A DNA stretch of 64,000 nucleotides from positions 88,211 through 152,210 of the forward strand of contig CAJUGC010000005.1 of NCBI GenBank assembly GCA_910585955.1. The letters run 5' to 3'. Each line of letters starts with the position of its first letter. Within the stretch, counting starts at the first letter, position 1. Below are positions 49,457 through 57,410 of this stretch, one piece after another. The DNA comes from an uncultured Christensenella sp. GTDB lineage: Bacteria > Bacillota > Clostridia > Christensenellales > Pumilibacteraceae. The notes under the pieces were generated by a model. That model was not told the DNA's origin, made no database searches, and was given only the letters and a program-made list of their open reading frames with translations. The position numbers and the translations under genes are program-made.

Positions 49457-50167
49457 GTGAGAATAAATAAATATTTGGCGAGATGCGGTATAGGCAGTCG
49501 CCGTAACTGCGAGATTTTCGTAACCGAAGGAAAAGTAAAGGTAAACGGTCATATAGTGACAGATCTCGCAACGGATATAAAGGAAAGCGATATCGTTCTG
49601 TTAAACGGCGAGCGCGTTTCTCCCGCGGAGGAACATATCTATTTAATGCTGAATAAGCCGAAAGGTTTTGTCTGCACTACCAACGACGAGTTCGGCAGAA
49701 AGACGGTTTTGCAGCTCCTTGCTCCCGAATATACGTCGCGTCGTATTTTTCCGGTCGGCAGGCTCGATTACGACACGGAAGGTTTGCTTCTTCTTACCAC
49801 CGACGGGGATTTGTCGAACCGCATAACTCATCCGCACAACGAAGTTCCCAAGACCTATATAGCAAAAGTCGAGGGCGAAGTTACGGAAGCGGAACTGGGC
49901 AAATTGCGCGGCGGTGTAATACTCGACGGTGTAAAGACGAAGAAGTGTAAAGCCCGTCTTAAAAATCTCGAGAACAACATAAGCAGCGTCGAGGTGGTCA
50001 TAACCGAGGGCAGAAACCGTCAGGTGCGTAGAATGTTCGACAGTATAAACAGAGAAGTGATTTTTTTGAAACGGACGGCAATAGGTCAGTTAAAGCTCGG
50101 CGGGCTGTATCGCGGCATGAGTCGAAAACTTACGGACGAAGAGGTCGAGTATTTAAAACTCGTTTGA
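49457..50167 (+). CDS. rluB: 23S rRNA pseudouridine synthase RluB
   Basis: Makes pseudouridine in 23S rRNA (U2605 family). The 236 residues begin with an S4 domain (RINKYLARCGIGSRR), then the RluB/E catalytic motif GRLDYDTEGLLLLT with catalytic Asp and RNRQVRRMF. The start is a GTG at 49457. A terminator follows after 30 bases. Confidence 0.93.
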   Translation: MRINKYLARCGIGSRRNCEIFVTEGKVKVNGHIVTDLATDIKESDIVLLNGERVSPAEEHIYLMLNKPKGFVCTTNDEFGRKTVLQLLAPEYTSRRIFPVGRLDYDTEGLLLLTTDGDLSNRITHPHNEVPKTYIAKVEGEVTEAELGKLRGGVILDGVKTKKCKARLKNLENNISSVEVVITEGRNRQVRRMFDSINREVIFLKRTAIGQLKLGGLYRGMSRKLTDEEVEYLKLV

Positions 50168-50197
50168 TTTTTATTACATATACTGTTTATATCATGC

Positions 50198-50227
50198 GGC
50201 GTTTCGTTCGGTACGAAGCGCCTTTTT
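50198..50227 (+). terminator. Intrinsic terminator after rluB
   Basis: GGCGTTTCGT and ACGAAGCGCC pair (one G-U) with a 5-base loop, followed by TTTTT. Confidence 0.88.
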
Positions 50228-50311
50228 CATTAAACTGTAAACTTTATATTCCAAAGAAAAGGATGAGTATGTACAAATTTTTGTTTAGGGAAAAATAAAG
50301 GCGTCAAATGC

Positions 50312-50340
50312 TTGTTTTTTCTTCGAACTTACTGTATAAT
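50312..50340 (+). promoter_or_regulatory. Promoter of the decarboxylase operon
   Basis: TTGTTT, a 17-base spacer and TATAAT. The leader to the ATG at 50400 is about 53 bases and includes a GCGGAGG ribosome-site candidate at a longer than usual distance (about 12 bases). Confidence 0.7.
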
Positions 50341-50399
50341 AAACATCGTGGAAGTTTGCGATTTTCACTACTTTGCAAGCGGAGGATTTATAATCAGAA

Positions 50400-51785
50400 A
50401 TGGCACAATCGAACAGTATCGTCACTCAGACAAAACTAAAGGCAAAAGATACGGTTTCGGTCATAAACGGCTTCGTTGACGAAGGGTCGTTTGTTGAAAC
50501 CGATACGTTGCTTTCTTCGATAACGCCTCTCGGAGAAGCAATAGGCGAGGGCGTAGTCAGCGGTTTTGCTTGTATAAACGGAATACAGGCGGCGGTGTTT
50601 GCAACCAATCCCGCCGTACTCAAGGGAAGTATAGGCATAGGGGCGGCAAATAAAATAACCCGTCTAGTTGAAAATGCGGTTAAGACGGGCGTGCCCGTAA
50701 TATCTGTGATCGATACGAGCGGCGCGCGTTTCGGGGAAGGCGTAGAGGTTCTGGAAGGATACGGCAAAATTCTGAACGCGCTTGCAAGCGCTTACGGAAG
50801 CGTGCCGACGGTTTGCGTGCTTAAGGGCGCAAATTACGGAATGCTTTCCTATATGACCGCGTTCAGCGATCTCATAGTCGCATTCGATAAAGCGGTTATG
50901 GCGACGTCGAGTCCGCTCATAATCGCGTCCAAGACCAAGGACAATGCGGCAAACGTAGGGACGGCGGCCGTACACGCTTCGTCTTCCGGTATGGTAACGA
51001 ACGTGGTAAAGAGCGTGTCCGAACTCAGAAAAACGGTCGGATCGTTCCTCGAACTCGTAGGAGAAAAAGTCGCGGAACCCTCCGACGAATTGAACAGAGT
51101 TTGCAAGACGCTGAAAGCAGGAGCAAAAGCGTCCAATATCGTTAAGGAAGTGACGGATAAAGGGACGTTGCTCGAACTTCGCGCCGAATACGCTCCCGAA
51201 GTCATTACCTGTCTTGCACGTCTCGGAGGTATTTCGGTAGGTATAGTCGCGAACAACAGTTCGATTGACGAGGGTAAGCTTACGCCCAAAGCGTCGATAA
51301 AGATAGGCGAACTTTTGAATTTGTGCGAAGTTTACGGTTTGCCTGTAATCAATTTGGTAGATTGCGGCGGCGTGGTGACAAATCCCCGTGCGGAAAACTG
51401 CTGTCTCATAAGAGAGATCGGCAGTCTCATATACAACTATTCGCAGATACGCGTAGGCAAGATTTCCCTTGTTGTCGGATCGGCTATCGGCGCGGGTTAT
51501 ACGATACTCTGCGCTCGTTCCGTGTTCGATTATACGGCGGCATGGGAAAGCGCCGAAGTTGGAGCGCTTTCTTCCGAAGCGGCGGCAAGGCTTCTGTACG
51601 CGGATGAAATCGCAGGTGCGAAAGATAAAGAAAAAGCCGAACAAAAACTTGCCGATGCTTACGCCAAAGAGAATATGGGCGCGGGTAAAGTTGGCGCGAT
51701 AGGACTTTTCGACAATGTTATCAAACCCGAGTTTACGCGCAACTTTCTTATAAGCGCGGTGCAGACGTTCTTGTCTAAGAGGTGA
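50400..51785 (+). CDS. Carboxyl transferase, methylmalonyl-CoA/acyl-CoA carboxylase type (12S-like)
   Basis: A 461-residue crotonase-fold carboxyltransferase, shorter than the 510 residues usual for MmdA/PccB. The first half has VISVIDTSGARFGEGVEVL and the oxyanion glycines; the second half has CEVYGLPVINLVDCGG and GSAIGAGYTILCARSV. It would transfer CO2 from an acyl-CoA to biotin. It stands at the head of an operon with OadG-, biotin carrier- and OadB-like genes, so it may act in a membrane Na+ decarboxylase or in a transcarboxylase-like exchange with the OadA-type protein downstream. Substrate not determined. Confidence 0.85.
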   Translation: MAQSNSIVTQTKLKAKDTVSVINGFVDEGSFVETDTLLSSITPLGEAIGEGVVSGFACINGIQAAVFATNPAVLKGSIGIGAANKITRLVENAVKTGVPVISVIDTSGARFGEGVEVLEGYGKILNALASAYGSVPTVCVLKGANYGMLSYMTAFSDLIVAFDKAVMATSSPLIIASKTKDNAANVGTAAVHASSSGMVTNVVKSVSELRKTVGSFLELVGEKVAEPSDELNRVCKTLKAGAKASNIVKEVTDKGTLLELRAEYAPEVITCLARLGGISVGIVANNSSIDEGKLTPKASIKIGELLNLCEVYGLPVINLVDCGGVVTNPRAENCCLIREIGSLIYNYSQIRVGKISLVVGSAIGAGYTILCARSVFDYTAAWESAEVGALSSEAAARLLYADEIAGAKDKEKAEQKLADAYAKENMGAGKVGAIGLFDNVIKPEFTRNFLISAVQTFLSKR

Positions 51786-51790
51786 GCAAA

Positions 51791-52180
51791 GTGTTAAACG
51801 GTATAATATCCGCGGCAGGCGGCGACTTCGATTTGAGCAAATATTTCGATTGGTTTAATTCGGACTATACGGTAGGGAACGCGGCTCTCGTTGCGCTTAC
51901 AGGCATACTCTTCGTTCTCTTGACACTCGTAGTTCTCGTAGAGTTGCTCGTGTTGTTCAATAAAGTGTTCGTACTCGTGGAAAAGAAAGCTACGGCAGGA
52001 AAAAAGAAATCAACAGACGTAGCGGCAATCAATGTAAGTACGGGAGAGATCGAAAACGACGAAGAAGTCGTAGCTGCCATAGTTGCGGCAATTTCATGCG
52101 TTTTTGCTGAGGAAAGCGGTGCAAGCGAGCCGCCGCCGTTCACAGTAAGACGCATAAGGCAAGTTAAAAACAGTAAGTGA
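51791..52180 (+). CDS. OadG-like small membrane subunit of the Na+-pumping decarboxylase
   Basis: A 129-residue protein with one membrane helix at about residues 29-56 and an acidic, Pro-containing C-terminal tail. The gamma (OadG/MmdD) subunit holds the complex together and has few conserved residues, so position between the carboxyltransferase and the biotin carrier is the main evidence. I start at the GTG at 51791, after GAGGTG. Confidence 0.7.
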   Translation: MLNGIISAAGGDFDLSKYFDWFNSDYTVGNAALVALTGILFVLLTLVVLVELLVLFNKVFVLVEKKATAGKKKSTDVAAINVSTGEIENDEEVVAAIVAAISCVFAEESGASEPPPFTVRRIRQVKNSK

Positions 52181-52200
52181 ATTTTTCGGAGGAATTTAAA

Positions 52201-52554
52201 ATGCGTAAGTTCAATGTTAATGTAAACGGTAAATCGTACGTTGTCGAAGTGGAAGAAGCAGGCGATGGCGTATCTTCGTCCGTGGCTGCTCCCGTTTCGA
52301 CGCCTGCGCCTTCGGTCGCGCCCGCACCCAAGGCGTCTGTCGGCGGAACGATAGTCAAGGCTCCCATGCCGGGACTCGTTTTGAAGCTTGCCGTAGCAAA
52401 CGGTTCCAAAGTTAAGCACGGCGACAAGATAATCGTGCTCGAGGCGATGAAGATGGAAAACGATATCGTTGCAAGCGCGGACGGTATGGTCGCATTTCTC
52501 GTCAAAGAGGGCGACAACGTAGCTGGCGGTGCGGATCTCGCTTCCATAAGCTAA
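52201..52554 (+). CDS. Biotin carboxyl carrier protein of the decarboxylase
   Basis: A 117-residue biotinyl carrier: MRKFNVNVNGKSYVVEVEEA, a Pro/Ala-rich linker and a C-terminal biotinyl domain with Lys84 in EAMKMEND. It carries CO2 between the carboxyltransferase and OadB. ATG at 52201 with GGAGG upstream. The only biotin carrier in the operon, since OadA below lacks one. Confidence 0.92.
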   Translation: MRKFNVNVNGKSYVVEVEEAGDGVSSSVAAPVSTPAPSVAPAPKASVGGTIVKAPMPGLVLKLAVANGSKVKHGDKIIVLEAMKMENDIVASADGMVAFLVKEGDNVAGGADLASIS

Positions 52555-52568
52555 TCGAGGGCTATTAA

Positions 52569-53720
52569 ATGAATTTTATAGACATTCTCATAAACCTATG
52601 GGAGAGTACGGGCATATATGCTTCGACGAATTGGCAAAATTACGTCATGATAGCCGTATCGCTCGTACTGTTCTATCTCGCGATAGCCCGTAAGTTTGAG
52701 CCGCTTTTGTTGCTTCCGATAGCTTTCGGTATGCTCATAGTAAATATTCCGGGCGGTTACGAAATATTGTATGCGGACGGCTCTGACGGCACTGCCGGAG
52801 GACTTTTGTACTATCTGTATTTCGGTGTGGATAAAGTAATATTCCCGCCTCTGATTTTCCTCGGTATAGGCGCGATGACCGATTTCGGACCGCTTATCGC
52901 AAATCCTAAAAGCCTGCTACTCGGCGCTGCGGCTCAGCTCGGTATTTTCGTCACGTTCTTCGGAGCGGTCGCGCTCGGCTTCAGAGGGGCGGCTGCGGCG
53001 GCAATCGCCATAATCGGCGGTGCGGACGGTCCTACGGCGATTTGGCTCACTCAGCAACTCGGGCAGAGCGATCTGCTTCCCATAATAGCTATAGCGGCAT
53101 ATTCTTATATGGCGCTTATACCCATAATCCAACCGCCCATAATGAAGCTTCTTACGACGAAAAAAGAACGCAGCATACGAATGAAGCAGCTTCGCGAAGT
53201 CAGCAAACGCGAAAAGATAATTTTCCCCATTGTCGTTACGCTTCTCGTGGGACTCATTCTTCCGTCGGCATTGCCGCTTGTCGGCTGTCTCATGCTCGGC
53301 AATCTCTTAAAGGAGAGCACCGTGACCGACAGACTTGCAAAGACGGCAAGCAACGAGCTAATAAACATAGTCACCATTCTGCTCGGAATAGTCGTCGGCT
53401 CGAAAGCCGTCGGAACTACTTTCTTGCAGCCCACTACGCTGCTTATTATAGGTCTCGGTCTGTTTGCATTCGTAATAGGCACAATGGGCGGCGTGCTTAT
53501 GGCAAAGCTCATGAACGTGATTTGGAAGGGGCAGATAAATCCGCTTATAGGAAGCGCGGGCGTTTCCGCCGTTCCCATGGCGGCGCGAGTCTCGAGCAAG
53601 GAAGGGCAAAAGGAAGTCCCCGACAACTATCTATTAATGCACGCAATGGGACCCAACGTAGCGGGCGTAATAGGCTCTGCGGTTGCGGCGGGACTGCTGC
53701 TTGCCGTATTCGGCGGCTAA
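52569..53720 (+). CDS. Na+-translocating decarboxylase beta subunit (OadB)
   Basis: The membrane subunit that decarboxylates carboxybiotin and pumps Na+ outward. The 383 residues form about ten membrane helices with the signature GGADGPTAIW, IQPPIMKLLTTKKER and SAGVSAVPMAARVS. It follows the biotin carrier by 14 bases. A repeat region separates it from oadA. Confidence 0.94.
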   Translation: MNFIDILINLWESTGIYASTNWQNYVMIAVSLVLFYLAIARKFEPLLLLPIAFGMLIVNIPGGYEILYADGSDGTAGGLLYYLYFGVDKVIFPPLIFLGIGAMTDFGPLIANPKSLLLGAAAQLGIFVTFFGAVALGFRGAAAAAIAIIGGADGPTAIWLTQQLGQSDLLPIIAIAAYSYMALIPIIQPPIMKLLTTKKERSIRMKQLREVSKREKIIFPIVVTLLVGLILPSALPLVGCLMLGNLLKESTVTDRLAKTASNELINIVTILLGIVVGSKAVGTTFLQPTTLLIIGLGLFAFVIGTMGGVLMAKLMNVIWKGQINPLIGSAGVSAVPMAARVSSKEGQKEVPDNYLLMHAMGPNVAGVIGSAVAAGLLLAVFGG

Positions 53721-53788
53721 CTTCCGAGGGAGTATAACTCGCAAGCTCGTTGGCGTTCGCTACGCCGTATAGACGGCTTGCTCGGCTC

Positions 53789-53894
53789 AGAAGCGTCGTT
53801 TGACAGGCTGCGTACTCCTCGCCGCATTGGCACAGTACGAGAATATACGGCGGACATTGCGACTCGTCGCCTGTTGCCTGTCATACTTGCTTCT
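53789..53894. repeat. GTAC-core hairpin, copy 5
   Basis: AGAAGC pairs with GCTTCT, GACAGGC (53802) with GCCTGTC (53876), and CGCA with TGCG. The apex is GTACGAGAATATAC (53835-53848), with the loop GAGAA as in copies 3 and 4. It aligns to copy 4 over about 80 bases (GCGTrCTCCTCGCCGCA and CTCGTyGCCTGTT) while the outer stems differ and still pair. Confidence 0.8.
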
Positions 53895-53908
53895 ACGTCA
53901 TCGGCTCT

Positions 53909-53962
53909 AAAGGCTCCCATAAGTCAAGGGGAGCTGTCGCCGAAGGGGCTGAGGGGATTGTC
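53909..53962 (+). repeat. AAGGGGAGCTGTCGCC dispersed repeat, copy 3
   Basis: AAAGGCTCCCATAAGT then CAAGGGGAGCTGTCGCC; the second hairpin is degraded (GAAGGGGCTGAG instead of GATAGGCGACTGAG). Same orientation as copies 1 and 2 and again 3' of a GTAC-core hairpin. Confidence 0.75.
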
Positions 53963-54044
53963 ACCCTTTGATAAGAGTTGTCAACTTCCAAAACCACAAA
54001 AGAGTCAAAATCATAACCTTTGAAATAAGGAGATCATAGTTATT

Positions 54045-55442
54045 ATGGCTAAAGTAAAAATAATGGAGACAATACTGCGCGACGCTCACCAGTCTCAAGC
54101 GGCTACGCGCATGAAACTCGAAGAAATGTTGCCTATAGCGGATAAGCTCGACAACGTGGGCTTTTACGCACTCGAGGTGTGGGGCGGAGCGACGTTCGAT
54201 TCCTGCCTTCGCTATCTTAACGAGGATCCTTGGGAGAGACTTCGCGCCCTTAAAAAGGCTATGCCCAAGACCAAGCTTCAAATGCTTCTCCGCGGGCAGA
54301 ACATTCTCGGATATAAGCACTATGCCGACGACGTCGTCGACAGCTTCTGTCGGCTTTCGGTAAAAAACGGCATAGACGTAATAAGAATTTTCGACGCTCT
54401 GAACGATACGCGCAATATGCGGCAGGCGATGGAGAGCACGAAAAAATACGGCGGCACTGTGGAAGCGGCAATAAGCTATACTACGAGCAAGGTGCACACG
54501 ATAGATTATTTCGTAAAGCTTGCGCTCGAACTTGAAAGTATGGGCGCCGACATGATATGTATAAAGGATATGGCAAACCTTTTGCTTCCTTACAAGGCAT
54601 ACGAGCTTGTCTCCCGTCTCAAGGAGAAAGTAAAAGTTCCCCTTCATCTTCATACGCATAATACGGCCGGCATAGGCGATATGACAAATTTAAAGGCAAT
54701 AGAAGCAGGTTGCGACATCGTAGACACCGCGCTTTCTCCGCTCGGCAACGGTACGAGTCAGCCCGCAACCGAATCTTTGGTCGCAACCCTTGCAGGAACC
54801 GAGTACGACACGGGACTCGATCTTCAGGCGCTCAACGAGCTTACCGTATATTTTAAGAAAGTTGCGCAGCGCCTTTCGGATGACGGCTTCCTAAGCCCGC
54901 AGGTTTTGAAAGTCGATGTAAACGCACTTATCTATCAAGTGCCCGGCGGTATGCTTTCCAACCTCATAAGTCAATTGAAGCAACAAGGCGCTTCGGATAA
55001 GCTTCTTGCGGTGTTGGAGGAAGTCCCGAGGGTAAGAGCCGATCTCGGCTATCCGCCGCTCGTAACGCCGTCAAGCCAGATTGTGGGCACGCAGGCGGTC
55101 TTGAACGTCATTTCGGGCGAGCGCTACAAAATGGTGACGAAAGAGACAAAGGGTATGCTTGCCGGCGAATACGGCAAACTCCCCGTCGAGCCCGATTCTA
55201 AGCTCGTCAAGAAAATAATCGGCGACAGCCCTCGTATCACTTGCCGTCCCGCGGACAACATCGCACCCGAGCTCGGCGCGTACGAAAAGGAAATAGCCGA
55301 GTACGTCGAGCAGGAAGAAGACGTGCTCACATATGCGCTGTTCCCTCAACTTGCGATACCGTTCTTCAAGCGCAGACAGGCGGCAAAGAGCGGCATAGAC
55401 AAGACTATTTTCGACAAGGAGACTCAAGTTCATCCGATATGA
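54045..55442 (+). CDS. Oxaloacetate decarboxylase alpha subunit (5S-like carboxyltransferase), no biotin domain
   Basis: A 465-residue TIM-barrel carboxyltransferase of the OadA/PycB type. It has the metal-binding RDAHQS near residue 13, RFDA-type DVIRIFDALND, CIKDMAN with the catalytic Lys, and HLHTHNT. The C-terminus has no biotin carrier, so it must use the carrier encoded at 52201. It overlaps surE by 4 bases. Acts on oxaloacetate or pyruvate; which one is inference. Confidence 0.88.
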   Translation: MAKVKIMETILRDAHQSQAATRMKLEEMLPIADKLDNVGFYALEVWGGATFDSCLRYLNEDPWERLRALKKAMPKTKLQMLLRGQNILGYKHYADDVVDSFCRLSVKNGIDVIRIFDALNDTRNMRQAMESTKKYGGTVEAAISYTTSKVHTIDYFVKLALELESMGADMICIKDMANLLLPYKAYELVSRLKEKVKVPLHLHTHNTAGIGDMTNLKAIEAGCDIVDTALSPLGNGTSQPATESLVATLAGTEYDTGLDLQALNELTVYFKKVAQRLSDDGFLSPQVLKVDVNALIYQVPGGMLSNLISQLKQQGASDKLLAVLEEVPRVRADLGYPPLVTPSSQIVGTQAVLNVISGERYKMVTKETKGMLAGEYGKLPVEPDSKLVKKIIGDSPRITCRPADNIAPELGAYEKEIAEYVEQEEDVLTYALFPQLAIPFFKRRQAAKSGIDKTIFDKETQVHPI

Positions 55443-56188
55443 GATTGCTCATAGTCAACGATGACGGAATAGATTCCGTGGGCATACGCGTGCTTGCAGA
55501 CGTCTTTCGCGACGGCAACGAAATTACGGTAGTCGCGCCGATGAATCAACGATCGGGATTCAGCCACTCCATAACCATCGGCGATAAAATCGACTACGTT
55601 AAAGCCGAGCGCGAGTATACGGCATATGCGATTTCGGGTACGCCTGCGGATTGTACAAAGACCGGGGTGCTGTATTTTAACGACGGCGCTCCGTTTGAGC
55701 TTGTGCTTTCCGGAATCAACAACGGGTCAAATCTCGGTACGGATATACTTTACAGCGGCACGGTAGCCGCCGCTACGGAAGGTGCTACTCACGGCATACC
55801 CTCCATTGCCATAAGTCTCGAAAAGTGGGATTGCGACGAAAGCGTATATCGTGAAGCCGCCGAGTTTGTCAAAGAAAATATCGATAAGCTTTTAAAGATA
55901 TGCGCCGTTTCCGGCGGCGTTGTAAACGTAAACTACCCCGTCGCCGAGCCGTTTAAGGGCGTCAAGCTGACAAAGATGGGCATAAACCTTTATAACGACA
56001 GATATGCGGAAGAAAATAGCGGATCTTCCGTAAGAATAGTGGGACAGCCCACTCCGCACACGCTAAACGACGACGATTGCGACGTCGAACTCATAAAGCT
56101 CGGATATGCGACTGTGACGCCGCTTACGTCCGACAGAAACGATTTCGTCGCTCTCGAAAAACTCAAAGGAAAAAACATTTTTGATTGA
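55439..56188 (+). CDS. surE: 5'/3'-nucleotidase SurE
   Basis: A stationary-phase phosphatase of nucleoside monophosphates. The 249 residues start MRLLIVNDDGIDSVGIRVLA, have APMNQRSGFSHS with Asn and Ser in the active site, and GTPADC and SGINNGSNLG. ATG overlaps the oadA stop and the stop overlaps the next gene's start by 8 bases. Confidence 0.94.
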   Translation: MRLLIVNDDGIDSVGIRVLADVFRDGNEITVVAPMNQRSGFSHSITIGDKIDYVKAEREYTAYAISGTPADCTKTGVLYFNDGAPFELVLSGINNGSNLGTDILYSGTVAAATEGATHGIPSIAISLEKWDCDESVYREAAEFVKENIDKLLKICAVSGGVVNVNYPVAEPFKGVKLTKMGINLYNDRYAEENSGSSVRIVGQPTPHTLNDDDCDVELIKLGYATVTPLTSDRNDFVALEKLKGKNIFD

Positions 56189-57410
56189 CGTTGCCGTAGT
56201 AGGAGCGGGAGCTTCGGGGCTTATCGCGGCGGGAGGTGCGGCGCGCGGAGGAGCGAAAGTCACGATTTTCGACGGAAACGAAAAAGCGGGCAAAAAGCTT
56301 TATATAACGGGAAAGGGTCGGTGCAACGTGACAAACGACTGCGAACCGAGAGAATTTTTTTCAAACGTAGTAAACGGAAAAAAATTTCTTCAAAGCTGTA
56401 TTTTCCGTTTTCCTCCCGCTTATACGAAGGAGTTTTTGACAGATCTAGGGCTTAGGCTTAAAACCGAGCGCGGAAACCGAGTATTTCCGTCGAGCGACAA
56501 GTCGTCCGACGTAATAAAGACGCTTGTAAATTATGCGGAAAAGTGCGGAGCGGAACTACGGCTCAATCGAAAAGTCGCGCGCATAGAAAAGATATTCGAG
56601 GGTTTTTTACTCATATTCGAGGGTGGAGAACGCGTCGAAGCGAAAAGGCTTGTGCTTGCTTGCGGCGGCAAAAGCTACTCGTCTACGGGCAGTCGCGGCG
56701 ACGGATATAAGTTTGCGGCTTCTTTAGGTCATACGGTAGTCGAGCCGGTTCCCGCGCTTGTACCTATAAAGCTAAAGCAAAGCGTTAAGGCAATAGAAGG
56801 GCTGTCGCTTAAAAACGTGAGTGCTTCCGTGCGAGGAGACGGCTTTTCCGAGAACGCGTTCGGAGAGCTTTTGTTCACGTCCGACGGAGCGAGCGGACCT
56901 ATTATTCTCTCGCTGTCTTCGCTCATAAACCGAAAAAAACTCGAAGGCTCGAAACTCGTCATAGATCTCAAGCCCGCGCTTTCCGAAGAAAAACTCGATA
57001 TTCGCATATTGTCTGATTTTGAAAAGTATGCGAATAAGCAGTTGAAAAACGCTCTCTTCGATTTGTTGCCGCGTTCGCTTGTTCCGTACATAATAAGCTA
57101 TTGCGGACTCGACGGAGATAAATCCGTAAACACCGTGACGCGGGCGGAGAGGACAAGACTTAAAACTGCGTTAAAGTCTTTTTCTTTCGATATACGGGGA
57201 TTATATGACGTTGAGTTCGGGATCGTAACGTCAGGGGGCGTAAGTCTGAAAGAAATCGACCCGTCGACTATGGAAAGCAAGCTTGTAAAAGACTTGTATA
57301 TAGTGGGCGAAATGCTTGACGCAGACGCGCTTACGGGCGGCTTCAATATACAAATTGCGCTTTCCACGGGATTCGCGGCAGGCGAAGCAATAGGAGGACG
57401 GTATGTCTGA
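56181..57410 (+). CDS. NAD(P)/FAD-dependent oxidoreductase, HI0933/BaiN family
   Basis: A 409-residue flavoprotein. The N-terminal GAGASGLIAAGGAARGG binds FAD, GKKLYITGKGRCNVTND follows, and the C-terminal GEMLDADALTGGFNIQIALSTGFAAG is typical. Substrates of most members are unknown; one member (BaiN) works on bile acids, which is not evidence of that role here. TTG start, within the end of surE; overlaps the next gene by 8 bases. Confidence 0.88.
   Translation: MIDVAVVGAGASGLIAAGGAARGGAKVTIFDGNEKAGKKLYITGKGRCNVTNDCEPREFFSNVVNGKKFLQSCIFRFPPAYTKEFLTDLGLRLKTERGNRVFPSSDKSSDVIKTLVNYAEKCGAELRLNRKVARIEKIFEGFLLIFEGGERVEAKRLVLACGGKSYSSTGSRGDGYKFAASLGHTVVEPVPALVPIKLKQSVKAIEGLSLKNVSASVRGDGFSENAFGELLFTSDGASGPIILSLSSLINRKKLEGSKLVIDLKPALSEEKLDIRILSDFEKYANKQLKNALFDLLPRSLVPYIISYCGLDGDKSVNTVTRAERTRLKTALKSFSFDIRGLYDVEFGIVTSGGVSLKEIDPSTMESKLVKDLYIVGEMLDADALTGGFNIQIALSTGFAAGEAIGGRYV

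Larger units (their letters stand above)
53721..54044. repeat. Repeat region between oadB and oadA
   Basis: These 324 bases hold no gene. From left to right: short hairpins (GCCGT-ATAG-ACGGC and others, 53740-53788), GTAC-core hairpin copy 5 (53789-53894), an AAGGGGAGCTGTCGCC repeat (53909-53962), and an A/T-rich leader with GGAG before oadA. Confidence 0.85.

Noticed and set aside
53042..53737. A 231-codon open frame inside oadB
   Set aside because: Overlaps the clear oadB membrane protein on the same strand in another frame; no domain.
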